From a virus, in IMG/VR virus record IMGVR_UViG_3300007754_000007, positions 1 to 64,000 of that record: a stretch of 64,000 bases of DNA. One strand, 5' to 3'. Both the position numbers and the translations under genes were made by a program. The notes below the pieces were generated by a model. The model made no database searches. It worked only from the letters and a program-made list of their open reading frames with translations, and was not told the DNA's origin. Positions 15,690 to 22,571 of the stretch are shown here, in pieces (positions within the stretch are counted from its first letter, which is position 1; the number at the start of each line of letters is the position of its first letter).

Positions 15690-15941
15690 CTACACTGGGG
15701 AAGACAGCAGGATCGCGCAGACCATCGTGATGATGGTGATCATGAAGCGAGGCCCCGCCCAGTAGGCCAGGAGACCCTTGGGGGTGTCCCAGTATCGGTT
15801 GGGCGGGTAGCCGATGACCGCGTTGAGATACGCGAGCAGGAAGTGGCTCCCGAAGTAGGTCGCCAGCCCGATGCCAATCAGGTTGGCGGTTGTGAGGGGG
15901 GAACTTGCCGCCAAGAGGACGGGATTGAGGATGGGGTCCAT
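15690..15941 (-). CDS. Small two-pass membrane protein
   Basis: 83 residues starting MDPILNPVLL with two hydrophobic segments (about residues 12-36 and 60-82), separated by a polar loop. AGAGGCCCTCT precedes the ATG and a CGTAACAAGTCC motif lies about 30 nt upstream. The size and topology fit a holin-like or other small membrane protein, but no lysis gene is nearby, so I leave the function open. Confidence 0.65.
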   Translation of the reverse strand: MDPILNPVLLAASSPLTTANLIGIGLATYFGSHFLLAYLNAVIGYPPNRYWDTPKGLLAYWAGPRFMITIITMVCAILLSSPV

Positions 15942-15970
15942 AGAGGGCCTCTGGTTGGGGTCCGGACTTG

Positions 15971-16219
15971 TTACGCCCCACCCCCTCCGGCAGAAACCTT
16001 CTTGGCGTGCCGGGCCCAGGAGTTCCACGTCCGAATCGTCCCCTGGGCCTGGGGTTGGCTCCCGCTCTTCCAGACGACCCAGTTCCGTCCAGGGTCCGAC
16101 TCAAGAACCGTCCGGGTCTCGGAGACTCCCCAAGGCCAGCTCCTCTCGTAGACATCCCCTGCCTGAGGGGCCTTGTCCATGAAAGTCTTGGCGGGCCCTC
16201 CATCTCGTATCTTTCTCAT
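15971..16219 (-). CDS. Small hypothetical protein
   Basis: 82 residues, Trp-rich and basic, ending in GGGGA. The ATG overlaps the stop of the upstream gene (ATGA). Function unknown. Confidence 0.7.
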   Translation of the reverse strand: MRKIRDGGPAKTFMDKAPQAGDVYERSWPWGVSETRTVLESDPGRNWVVWKSGSQPQAQGTIRTWNSWARHAKKVSAGGGGA

Positions 16220-16518
16220 TGGATCGCCCTGGTGACGACCTCGGCCCAGAAGTCGTCAAGCTTGTGTGCTCCCCAGCCCGCGCACTCGGAACGCATCCGG
16301 AGGAAGTTGCGGACCTGCATTCCCTCTCGTAGATGGACCATGTGGGGAATGGTTGATCCTTCCTTCTTGAAGACGGGATCCACCCTTCCGTAGACCTGGA
16401 GGTATTCGCGGAAGACCTCCAGACCAGGGGCCCCGAGCCAGTCCCGGGTCGCTTGGACCAAGGAGTCTGGGATTTCCGGGACCTGAGGCAATCCCAGGGA
16501 AGGGAATCGGTTGGCCAT
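16216..16518 (-). CDS. Hypothetical protein
   Basis: 100 residues, predicted largely helical. The start MANRFPSLG has AGGACATATC upstream and lies 15 nt after the CCA end of tRNA-Pro, so the tRNA and this gene are probably cotranscribed. A longer in-frame start would run through the tRNA and was rejected. Function unknown. Confidence 0.75.
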   Translation of the reverse strand: MANRFPSLGLPQVPEIPDSLVQATRDWLGAPGLEVFREYLQVYGRVDPVFKKEGSTIPHMVHLREGMQVRNFLRMRSECAGWGAHKLDDFWAEVVTRAIQ

Positions 16519-16533
16519 GATATGTCCTGTAGA

Positions 16534-16611
16534 TGGTCGGGGAGACAGGATTTGAACCTGCGAACCTCCTGGTCCCAAACCAGGCGCCCTACCAGACTGG
16601 GCCACACCCCG
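16534..16611 (-). tRNA. tRNA-Pro (TGG)
   Basis: Cloverleaf with anticodon arm CCTGG-TTTGGGA-CCAGG, T arm GCAGGTTCAAATCCTGT and encoded CCA. One mismatch in the acceptor stem (pair 6). The anticodon reads most Pro codons. Confidence 0.92.
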
Positions 16612-16717
16612 AAAGATCAAGAATAGATACCGTCTGTGTGGGGGGAGACCCTCCACGTTGACGCAGTACCGGTTCTGGGTTTATCTCCTCGAATCTTATC
16701 AAGGAGGGTCCTCGCAG

Positions 16718-17392
16718 ATGCCAGCTGAAGCCCCCACACCTCCTGAGAAAGTTCTCCTCGTAGAAGACCGCCAGTCGTTCGCCGATGAGATCTCCGCGAT
16801 GCTGGAGGGCTCCGGTATCGAGATGACTCACGTAACCGATCTTGAGGCGGAGTCATGCCAAGTTCTGCTTCGCCAGAACTGGATGTGCGTCCTCCTCGGC
16901 CTAAACGTGCCTCCCCATGAAGGGGCCTCTGCGGTAGCCAAGGCTCGAGAGCTTACCACCAATAGTGTCATAGTCCTCACGGGCCTCAACGGGGCCGACT
17001 ACGGGGTGGTCTCCGTACAAGCGGGCGCCGACGACTACCTTCTCAAGCACAGCGTCACCAAAGAGTCCCTGATTGGAACCATCCGAGTAGCCTCCGCGCG
17101 GCATATCCGGAGGCTCAACGAGAATCAAGAGGCGGCACACCTACAGGCTCAGATGAAGGTTCTCCTGGAGTTGGCGGGACTCATGACCAGCATCCGGGAC
17201 ATGATGAAGCCCAAGCCGGTCTTCCGGGGCTTCTTCACCAGGGTGGCAACAGCGGAAGGACGCAAAGAGATCGAGGAACAGATCCGGGGAGCCGGCTGGT
17301 TCGTCGGGAAAATCCTCTTCGAGGTGGCTGCCGTTTTCGCAGCTATCTGGGCCGCTATCCAGGGATCAGGCTTGGAGATTTCAGTTCAATGA
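16718..17392 (+). CDS. Pseudo-receiver (CheY-like) protein with C-terminal membrane segment
   Basis: 225 residues from an ATG with AAGGAGGG nine nt upstream. Residues 10-125 have the receiver fold pattern: KVLLVED (acidic pair Glu16/Asp17), VIVLTG with the conserved Thr88, and DDYLLK with the conserved Lys110. The phospho-acceptor Asp is replaced by Gly61 (CVLLGLNVPP where DLNLP is expected), so it cannot be phosphorylated in the usual way. The C-terminal part is helical with a hydrophobic stretch near residues 197-218 that may anchor it in the membrane. It is coupled to the next gene by an ATGA overlap. The target is unknown. Confidence 0.85.
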   Translation: MPAEAPTPPEKVLLVEDRQSFADEISAMLEGSGIEMTHVTDLEAESCQVLLRQNWMCVLLGLNVPPHEGASAVAKARELTTNSVIVLTGLNGADYGVVSVQAGADDYLLKHSVTKESLIGTIRVASARHIRRLNENQEAAHLQAQMKVLLELAGLMTSIRDMMKPKPVFRGFFTRVATAEGRKEIEEQIRGAGWFVGKILFEVAAVFAAIWAAIQGSGLEISVQ

Positions 17393-17571
17393 CTCGTAAA
17401 GCCCTTGACACTTCCGGCTTCCTCATCGCTGTCATTGAGCTCGCGAAGCTCGAGCGCCAGCGCGCCCCTGAAGCGACTGAGAAAGTCATCGACTTCTGCC
17501 AGAAGAAGCTGGACGAGGAGGCGAAGCGGGAAGACCCTCCGAAAAAGAAGAAGGTCTACTACGCTCTCTGA
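17389..17571 (+). CDS. Small basic partner of the pseudo-receiver
   Basis: 60 residues with a hydrophobic N-terminal helix (SGFLIAVIELAKLE) and a Lys/Glu-rich C-terminus (DPPKKKKVYYAL). Its ATG overlaps the receiver gene stop, so the two are coupled and may work together. No family recognised. Confidence 0.75.
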   Translation: MTRKALDTSGFLIAVIELAKLERQRAPEATEKVIDFCQKKLDEEAKREDPPKKKKVYYAL

Positions 17572-17590
17572 GCTGGACTGTCGTAGGGAG

Positions 17591-17664
17591 TGGGGCTGGA
17601 GAGACTTGAACTCTCGACCTCCCGCTTATCAGACGGACGCTCTACGCAACTGAGCTACAACCCC
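17591..17664 (-). tRNA. tRNA-Ile (GAT)
   Basis: Complete cloverleaf with loop CTGATAA, T arm GAGAGTTCAAGTCTCTC and acceptor GGGGTTG/CAGCCCC. CCA not encoded. Confidence 0.92.
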
Positions 17665-17674
17665 ATGAGATGTT

Positions 17675-17923
17675 CTACCGGGACAGGATCTTGCCGTCCT
17701 GGGTTGGGTCCACGACCAGGAAGCCGTTGTGGACGTAGTCGTTCCGCTCGTTCTCCCGCCCCGGGAGCCGGAGGTCCGTCCGGTAGAAGGGACCATGCAG
17801 GGCCTCAACCATCTTGATCTTCCTGCCGTGGTGCTCCTGTAGAAGCGCGCTGTCGTGATTCCCAAACTGGTCGGGGCGGATGTTCAAGCGGATGAACTTG
17901 TTGAGGTACTGGTCTCCAGCCAT
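17675..17923 (-). CDS. Small hypothetical protein
   Basis: 82 residues, polar and His/Asn-rich, mixed alpha/beta. AAGGAGG lies five nt before the ATG, directly after a GTAACATAGTC motif, the clearest example of the recurrent start element. tRNA-Ile follows 10 nt downstream. Function unknown. Confidence 0.75.
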   Translation of the reverse strand: MAGDQYLNKFIRLNIRPDQFGNHDSALLQEHHGRKIKMVEALHGPFYRTDLRLPGRENERNDYVHNGFLVVDPTQDGKILSR

Positions 17924-17932
17924 GGAAGCCTC

Positions 17933-17947
17933 CTTGACTATGTTACG
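17933..17947 (-). promoter_or_regulatory. GTAACATAGTC start element
   Basis: On the minus strand CGTAACATAGTC lies just before AAGGAGG of the gene starting at 17923. The same GTAACATAGTC is found at 1609-1622. TAACAT could act as a -10 box; no clear -35 box is seen. Confidence 0.45.
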
Positions 17948-17979
17948 TCCTGGAGGTTCCTGGGGAACCCAGAGGTATT

Positions 17980-18009
17980 TGGTAGGCCCTAGGGACTCGA
18001 ACCCAGGAT
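17980..18009 (-). pseudogene. tRNA 3' remnant (T arm plus CCA end)
   Basis: The minus strand reads CCTGGGTTCGAGTCCC followed by TAGGGCCTACCA, that is a T-arm-like hairpin and an acceptor 3' strand with encoded CCA, but without the 5' two thirds of a tRNA. It lies 6 nt after the 3' end of tRNA-Lys(TTT). Confidence 0.6.
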
Positions 18010-18014
18010 GGAGA

Positions 18015-18359
18015 TGGGTCTTCTGGGGATTGAACCCAGGACCGGCGGATTACGTCCCAGCACACGGTTTCTCGTGCCACCTCGAAGGGGCTTGCTGGGC
18101 TGGACTATCTCATCACCCGTTCTGGGTGTCGCACGTATAGTCTCTGAGGGCTCTCCCAATCCCAGGATCCGTCTTCCCTCTCGGGATCCCGTCTGTAGGG
18201 GTTGCCTGCTGATTGCCCAATCCCCGACACTGTCACGCGAAGGGGCGTGGTCGGGGCTCTCAGGGTGTTCCAGCATACAGTGCGATGTTCACCTCAGTAT
18301 TCCTACTGAGGGCTTCCATTTTCGAAAGTCCGCTGCTCTCCCAACTGAGCTAAAGACCC
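18015..18359 (-). tRNA. tRNA-Lys (TTT), interrupted by a group I intron
   Basis: The 5' exon is 18325-18359 (35 nt) and the 3' exon is 18015-18052 (38 nt). Joined, they give a complete cloverleaf: acceptor GGGTCTT/AAGACCC, anticodon arm GCGGA-CTTTTAA-TCCGC, T arm CTGGGTTCAATCCCCAG. The intron lies between anticodon positions 35 and 36. The joined tRNA resembles bacterial tRNA-Lys(UUU). CCA is not encoded. The 5' exon is also read through by the endonuclease gene at 18303-18956. Confidence 0.93.
18053..18324 (-). ncRNA. Group I intron (self-splicing type)
   Basis: 272 nt in the anticodon loop of tRNA-Lys. The conserved core is visible: Q (AATCAGCAGGC), R (CTCAGAGACTATACG) and S (GATGAGATAGTCCAG), where GACTAT of R can pair with ATAGTC of S to form P7. 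The 5' exon ends in U, which pairs with G of the internal guide (CTTTC with GGAAG) as the usual U-G at the splice site, and the intron ends in G. It contains no ORF of its own; only the last codons of the upstream endonuclease gene reach into it. Confidence 0.93.
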
Positions 18360-18956
18360 AAGAAGTTCTGTAACAAAAGTGGTGCGTTCCTCCCCCTGGA
18401 GCTTCTGGAACTCCGACCATCGAACCCGGACAACCCGCCACCCACAGGCTTTGAGTTTTTCTGTCCTCCTCTGGTCGTGCCCTACAAGCCGAGGATCGAG
18501 ATAGTGCTGCTCTCCATCTATCTCGAGATCTACTCGTACATCGGGAAACGCGAAATCGAGACGATACGTGCCGAGGGGGAACTGTTCTTCAAACACAAGA
18601 CCTGCATTCTCTAAACACGTCTTCCAGTAGATCTCAGGATAGCTGGGTCCTTTGCTGTAGTGATTCACCGCGTACCCTGCACGCGAGGGGTTGTCCTGGA
18701 TGAACTTCCGCAGGGAGAGGCTTATCTTCTCGCGGGTCTCGGGGCTGTGTCTTCTTCGCTTCCCGGCGGCAGAAAACTTCTGTCTGATTTCTTCAGGCCA
18801 GGTTTCCCAGGTCCCTTTTGTGAACTGGTTCTGTCCTTTCTTCCCCAACATCCCCCGAGGATGCTCGGCTCGGTCCGGATTTTCCCGACATAGCCGCTCG
18901 TGCTGTGCTTTGGAGTTCCTGTTCTTCCGGGGAGATCCGCAGTATTGACATTCCAT
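18303..18956 (-). CDS. Vsr-like (DUF559-type) homing endonuclease
   Basis: 217 residues. The N-terminus has a zinc finger (CQYCGS...HERLC), then a helical segment resembling NUMOD-type DNA-binding repeats (SPETREKISLSLRK), then a Vsr/DUF559 nuclease core: YRLDFAFP, VDLEIDGEQHY, HDQRRTEKLKACGWRVVRVRW. This fits the EDxHD homing endonucleases related to I-Bth0305I. The C-terminus runs through the tRNA-Lys 5' exon and stops inside the intron, so endonuclease and intron are physically joined. It probably cleaves intronless tRNA-Lys alleles, helping intron spread; that target is inferred. tRNA-Lys(CTT) lies just upstream. Confidence 0.82.
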   Translation of the reverse strand: MECQYCGSPRKNRNSKAQHERLCRENPDRAEHPRGMLGKKGQNQFTKGTWETWPEEIRQKFSAAGKRRRHSPETREKISLSLRKFIQDNPSRAGYAVNHYSKGPSYPEIYWKTCLENAGLVFEEQFPLGTYRLDFAFPDVRVDLEIDGEQHYLDPRLVGHDQRRTEKLKACGWRVVRVRWSEFQKLQGEERTTFVTELLGSLAQLGEQRTFENGSPQ

Positions 18957-19001
18957 GGCACGTGGGAGATATAGTTTCGCTAAAGCAGCTAACCAAAGCA
19001 G

Positions 19002-19074
19002 TGAGTCGCCCGGGGTTCGAACCCGGCATTTCCGGTTTAAGAGACCGGTGCCTCTCCACAGATGCGTGCGACCC
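19002..19074 (-). tRNA. tRNA-Lys (CTT)
   Basis: Cloverleaf with acceptor GGGTCGC/GCGACTC (one G-U), anticodon arm CCGGT-CTCTTAA-ACCGG and T arm CCGGGTTCGAACCCCGG. The D stem is imperfect. CCA not encoded. Confidence 0.85.
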
Positions 19075-19154
19075 AAATGGAGCAGAGGGATAACAAGTCT
19101 GGCCTGGACCTGCTGGGTTGAGCTCGAGCCTCCCTCTGCGGGGACTCGGGCAAA

Positions 19155-19437
19155 TCAGTGAGTGCCGACGCCCAGCACGGCTCCGGTGTTCTCATCTATG
19201 GAGACGTCGTACTGGGCCTTCCGGCCGTCAGCCAGGAAGGTCACCCGGAGCAGGACGGTCCCTGGAGGACGCCCCCACTCGCCGTCCTTGACTGGGGTTC
19301 CGGGTGACTCTGGCGAAGGGGAATCTTTGGGAGAATCTCTGGAAGGCGGCGGCGTAGGCGTCGTCCTTCATCTTCCGGGACACTTTGCCTGATTTCAGGA
19401 GACCTTCAGCAGCCAGGATATCGCGCAGCTTGCTCAT
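19155..19437 (-). pseudogene. LRxIL-leader protein with PepSY-like C-terminus, frameshifted
   Basis: The start MSKLRDILAAEGLL has the shared leader. The frame then continues with AYAAAFQRF, but the C-terminal coding signal lies in the +1 frame: a Pro/Ser/Thr-rich linker (TTPTPPPSRDSP...) and then VLLRVTFLADGRKAQYDVSI and DENTGAVLGVGTH, ending at 19155. This tail looks like a small PepSY-type beta domain. A one-base change around 19330-19400 would fuse them. Unshifted, the first frame ends at 19228 with a poor Arg-rich tail. Frame repair or programmed +1 shift cannot be decided here. Confidence 0.5.
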
Positions 19438-19487
19438 GAGGAACCTCCGGTCTTCTGCTGGGAGATAGGGTCTCCACCGAGAAGCGC

Positions 19488-19718
19488 TCAGGGGGCCTGG
19501 GGAGCCACTGCTCCGAACTCCAGGTAGAGGTCGATCAGAGCGGATTGGAACCTGTCGACCTCCGGGCCTTCGAAGTTCCATTGGGCAATCCGACGCGCGA
19601 GATCCTGGGAGTCCGATTTCGAGAGGAACATGATTCTTCCCGCAGGGTAGCGCGGGCGCAGAGTCTCCAGCATCTGCCGGATATCTGCAATCGCTTCCTC
19701 GATCGTTGGGGCGCTCAT
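19488..19718 (-). CDS. Small helical protein
   Basis: 76 residues, mostly helical, starting MSAPTIEEAI with an excellent CAGGAGGAGAC ribosome-binding site and a GGTAACC motif 20 nt upstream. It diverges from the gene at 19767. Function unknown. Confidence 0.75.
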   Translation of the reverse strand: MSAPTIEEAIADIRQMLETLRPRYPAGRIMFLSKSDSQDLARRIAQWNFEGPEVDRFQSALIDLYLEFGAVAPQAP

Positions 19719-19737
19719 GTCTCCTCCTGTGAGGAGG

Positions 19738-19760
19738 GTTACCGCTTGGAGCAGGTAACC
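19738..19760. promoter_or_regulatory. Inverted GGTTACC...GGTAACC pair between divergent genes
   Basis: GGTTACC (about 19737-19743) and GGTAACC (19754-19760) face each other across 10 nt, between genes starting at 19718 (minus) and 19767 (plus). It is the same arrangement as at 2751-2770, supporting a divergent promoter or operator. Confidence 0.45.
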
Positions 19761-19766
19761 TACGGC

Positions 19767-20006
19767 ATGCTCTGCCATATCTCAGCTACGGACTACGACT
19801 GTGAACGCGATGACGACCCTGTTGTGTTGGTCATGCGCTGCGGGATGATCCTCCAACTGGCCGGCCCCACCTGGGAAGTACGGCCCACAGGCCACGACTT
19901 CATAGACCTGGACGGGAACCGCAACTTGGTCACTTGTCCTGAGTGCCGGTTCCCGGACAGGGATACCGGGGAACAAGACCGGAAGATCTACCTCGTCCTG
20001 GGTTGA
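19767..20006 (+). CDS. Small hypothetical protein with CxxC
   Basis: 79 residues, acidic N-terminus (TDYDCERDDD), one CPEC pair near the C-terminus. GGTAACC lies 7 nt before the ATG, leaving little room for a ribosome-binding site, so translation may be leaderless. Function unknown. Confidence 0.6.
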   Translation: MLCHISATDYDCERDDDPVVLVMRCGMILQLAGPTWEVRPTGHDFIDLDGNRNLVTCPECRFPDRDTGEQDRKIYLVLG

Positions 20007-20012
20007 AATGGT

Positions 20013-20063
20013 GGGAGCGCCTTGGTGTCCTGGAGATTCGCATGCAATCCCAGGGACTCTCCC
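20013..20063. terminator. Large hairpin between convergent genes
   Basis: GGGAGCG at 20013 can pair with TCTCCC at 20058, and inside it CCTGGAGATT pairs with AATCCCAGG around a GCATGC centre. It sits between the ends of a plus gene (20006) and the GIY-YIG gene (20071). AAAAATCC follows on the plus strand. It may act as a terminator in both directions. Confidence 0.4.
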
Positions 20064-20070
20064 AAAAATC

Positions 20071-20955
20071 CTATAGGCCCCGTCGGTATTTCCTTCCCTT
20101 CTGCCAACCTTCTACAAGCCATTTGGGGAGCTCGTGTTCCCGAACTCTCTTGGCCTGTCCAGAAGGGCCACACACCCAAACCCGAGGGGCCATTCCTTTT
20201 CTCCATCCCAAGGCTGTAACCCTCTGGGCCTCCTCCGGAGAGACTTTCCTCTCTTCTTGACCCAAATGGACCCAACAGAATCCCTTGGTCAGAGAAGGCT
20301 TGCCTTGTAGGTGTCTCTTGGCTGCTTTGGATATCTTTAGGCGGCCTTCAGGGGAGATTTTACAAGCGCGTCCGAGTACCCACCCCCGTCTCTGCATTTC
20401 TTCCAGGTCTCCCGGAAGAATGAGAGATTCCCCCTGTTCTGTGTGATTGACATAGATCCTTCCAACAGGATCGGGACGGATTCTTGACAGAAGGGGTGTC
20501 ATTTTCTCTCTGAACCGAGGCCCCCGCCCCCGCTTCCAACCCAGAACCATCCACTCCCCGACCACTTCCTTCCGGACCTTCCGAGGTTTCTCGCCTTCCA
20601 TCCAGACCCAGACCTTTCCGTACTGAGAGTTCTTTGGGCCCTTCTGGGCGTCGTACCAGCCGGGGCTCTCCACACCTCCTTCCATCAAGTTGTAGGTATC
20701 GGCGCGCTTGGCGAAGGCTGCTGTTACGAGCTCCTTCTCCTTCGCATAGGCTTCGGATCGGGTCTCGAAAATGAACAGGACTTCCTTGGTGAACTGGTCT
20801 CGCCCGTGCTTCAAGATGGCGGACTGGAGTACGGAACCGGATCCGAGGTAGGCGTCGTTGGGGTCCCGGGTCTTGTGGACTCCGATGTAAATCTTTCCGT
20901 TGGCGAGACAGGTCGTTCTGTAGACGGTGAAAACGACAGGAGGTAGGGAAGACAT
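20071..20955 (-). CDS. GIY-YIG homing endonuclease, copy 1
   Basis: 294 residues. The N-terminal GIY-YIG domain (about 1-95) has [20 protein letters not shown], a catalytic Glu in AYAKEKELV and the terminal YNLMEGG. The C-terminal half has repeated segments of the type [15 protein letters not shown] and GWxxGRGP, typical of sequence-specific DNA binding in phage homing endonucleases. It lies directly after a truncated tRNA-Asp(GTC); the upstream DNA (CCATTTTAGATTGGCTATCG) is nearly the same as upstream of copies 2 and 4. Its expected target is tRNA T-loop DNA. Confidence 0.92.
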   Translation of the reverse strand: MSSLPPVVFTVYRTTCLANGKIYIGVHKTRDPNDAYLGSGSVLQSAILKHGRDQFTKEVLFIFETRSEAYAKEKELVTAAFAKRADTYNLMEGGVESPGWYDAQKGPKNSQYGKVWVWMEGEKPRKVRKEVVGEWMVLGWKRGRGPRFREKMTPLLSRIRPDPVGRIYVNHTEQGESLILPGDLEEMQRRGWVLGRACKISPEGRLKISKAAKRHLQGKPSLTKGFCWVHLGQEERKVSPEEAQRVTALGWRKGMAPRVWVCGPSGQAKRVREHELPKWLVEGWQKGRKYRRGL

Positions 20956-20988
20956 ACCCTCCCCCGATCGATAGCCAATCTAAAATGG

Positions 20989-21047
20989 CGAACCCCCGGC
21001 CTCCGGAGTGACAGTCCGGTGCTACCTGCCAGCTGAGCTACATCCCC
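20989..21047 (-). pseudogene. tRNA-Asp (GTC) 5' fragment, cut in the T loop
   Basis: The minus strand has acceptor GGGGATG, a D arm and anticodon arm CGGAC-TGTCAC-TCCGG as in tRNA-Asp, then GGGGGTTCG, and at that point switches to the endonuclease leader (CCATTTTAG). The 3' T stem and acceptor are missing; I found no matching CATCCCC 3' end nearby. Confidence 0.75.
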
Positions 21048-21070
21048 TGACGCCTCCGAGGAGGCAAGGG

Positions 21071-21280
21071 TCAACTCTCCAAGTCGGCGATGTGGATTTC
21101 TCCCCCGCTGATCTTGGTGTGTACCCCTTTGGAATTGATGACCACGTCATCGTATCCCACGGAACCTTCGATCGAAACCCACGCACTGCCGCAGCAGCCG
21201 CAGCCTGAGATCTCAGCTCCGTACTTCTTCATGACCTTGGCAATCTCCTCAGAGAACGCCAACCACCTTGCCTTATCCAT
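21071..21280 (-). CDS. Small protein with GCGCCG motif
   Basis: 69 residues, N-terminal helix, then SGCGCCGSAW (three Cys close together) and a beta-rich C-terminus. AGGAGGTTCTC precedes the ATG. The Cys cluster may bind metal. Function unknown. Confidence 0.75.
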   Translation of the reverse strand: MDKARWLAFSEEIAKVMKKYGAEISGCGCCGSAWVSIEGSVGYDDVVINSKGVHTKISGGEIHIADLES

Positions 21281-21342
21281 GAGAACCTCCTGGTGTCTAC
21301 CGACGACTTCCAGAGGGCTTCGGGGTTCGGCTATGTGAGAAG

Positions 21343-21416
21343 TAGGTGAGACAGGACTCGAACCTGCGACCCCCGACGTGTAAAGACGGTGCTCTCCGCT
21401 ACTGAGCTACTCACCT
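21343..21416 (-). tRNA. tRNA-Val (TAC)
   Basis: Perfect acceptor stem AGGTGAG/CTCACCT, anticodon loop TTTACAC, T arm GCAGGTTCGAGTCCTGT. One mismatch in the anticodon stem. CCA not encoded. Confidence 0.9.
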
Positions 21417-21494
21417 ATAAGATGGAGGCCACTTCGGAACTCGAATCCGATCCACCCCCATACCACAGGGGCGAGCATCCCATGACTCAGCGGC

Positions 21495-21908
21495 CTAAAT
21501 GTCTTCCGAGTCCGCCCAGGAGGTTGCCTCGGGAAGCTCTGTCTGGAACTCGGGAACGGAGGGAGCGTCCTCAGGGATCTGAGTCTTCATGTTCTTCGCC
21601 ATCGCTGCGGCGAACTCGATGCCCTCGGGATGTTCCTCGAAGTAGATGTCCCTCTCGGCATCGGTGGTCTGGCGCCACGTACCGTCGGGGTCTTGTGTGT
21701 AGTAGTAGGAGTCCGGCTTCCCGGTCCAGAAGCCCAGGCCCGTAGCGAAGAGCATCAGGGTCTCGGGATCTCCCTCTGGGACTTCGGGCTCGAAGACGAA
21801 CTCGCAGAGGAGGTGGGTGATCGGCGGGAACCGCACGTCCCTGATCGTCTTCCCGACCAAGAGCTCTCGGAGGGCCTCTTGGGATTTGCTCGTGGTGTAC
21901 AGGCCCAT
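21495..21908 (-). CDS. Hypothetical protein
   Basis: 137 residues starting MGLYTTSKS with CCGGAGGCACT upstream. Mixed alpha/beta with an acidic C-terminus. No family recognised. Longer frame upstream is non-coding in character. Confidence 0.75.
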   Translation of the reverse strand: MGLYTTSKSQEALRELLVGKTIRDVRFPPITHLLCEFVFEPEVPEGDPETLMLFATGLGFWTGKPDSYYYTQDPDGTWRQTTDAERDIYFEEHPEGIEFAAAMAKNMKTQIPEDAPSVPEFQTELPEATSWADSEDI

Positions 21909-22077
21909 AGTGCCTCCGGGGGCATCCAGGAGTCCCCCAGGCAGCACTACCTGAGGGCTTTGGCTCCTTCTGGCGGCCCAGAATCCAACCCCGGGCGGAC
22001 AGGGAACCGTGTATCCTGGCCTACGGAGCGAGTTACCGCTCGTCAGACTATCTGACCTGTCCATACAGGAGCATCTC

Positions 22078-22479
22078 ATGAAGCCTGATCCCCGCCGTGT
22101 CGCTGCTGCTTTCCTTCGGTCTCAAGCTCTCAAGAAGAAAGCGGGAGAGGAAGTGACCAAGACGTTCGAGGTGACAGCCCATCCGGATACCATGGAGGTG
22201 TTCGAGAGCTTCCTCGCCTTCCTCCACTACAACGGAGGACACTCGGCGATCTTCGGGATGGCCTTCGACGGCGACGGCCATGATTTCTTGAGGGTCGATC
22301 CAGCCCCGGACAAGAAGTACTCCCAGGCAGCCCAAAACATCGGCGGAGCCGGCCCGGAGCTCGAACTCGCCAAGGGGCGCGACGGCTACGAGGCGCTCAA
22401 CATCGACCGGGACAAGCGTTCCTGGCACATGGGACTCGAGGACAAGGAACCCTCCCAGTATGAGGACCAGGAAGAGTAG
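22078..22479 (+). CDS. Hypothetical protein with MKPxxxRVA leader
   Basis: 133 residues beginning MKPDPRRVAAAFL, similar to the start of the gene at 38598 (MKPSAARVAKKW). A central globular part with FGMAFDGDGHDF is followed by an acidic C-terminus. CAGGAGCATCTC precedes the ATG. The basic helical leader shared by two otherwise unrelated proteins suggests a targeting role (inference). tRNA-Ala on the other strand begins 4 nt downstream. Confidence 0.75.
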   Translation: MKPDPRRVAAAFLRSQALKKKAGEEVTKTFEVTAHPDTMEVFESFLAFLHYNGGHSAIFGMAFDGDGHDFLRVDPAPDKKYSQAAQNIGGAGPELELAKGRDGYEALNIDRDKRSWHMGLEDKEPSQYEDQEE

Positions 22480-22483
22480 GTGA

Positions 22484-22557
22484 TGGAGCCGGTGAGATTT
22501 GAACTCACAGCCTGCTGCGTGCGAAACAGCTGCTCTGCCAATTGGAGCTACGACCCC
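22484..22557 (-). tRNA. tRNA-Ala (CGC)
   Basis: Cloverleaf with acceptor GGGGTCG/CGGCTCC (two wobble pairs), anticodon arm GCTGT-TTCGCAC-GCAGC and T arm GTGAGTTCAAATCTCAC. The loop gives CGC; no G3-U70 identity pair other than G3-T is needed, and a G-T pair is indeed at position 3-70. CCA not encoded. Confidence 0.87.
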
Positions 22558-22571
22558 ATAGAAGTGTGAGA

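Noticed and set aside
15690-15941. Holin gene
   Set aside because: Two membrane segments fit in size, but no endolysin or other lysis gene is adjacent, so only a membrane-protein call is made.
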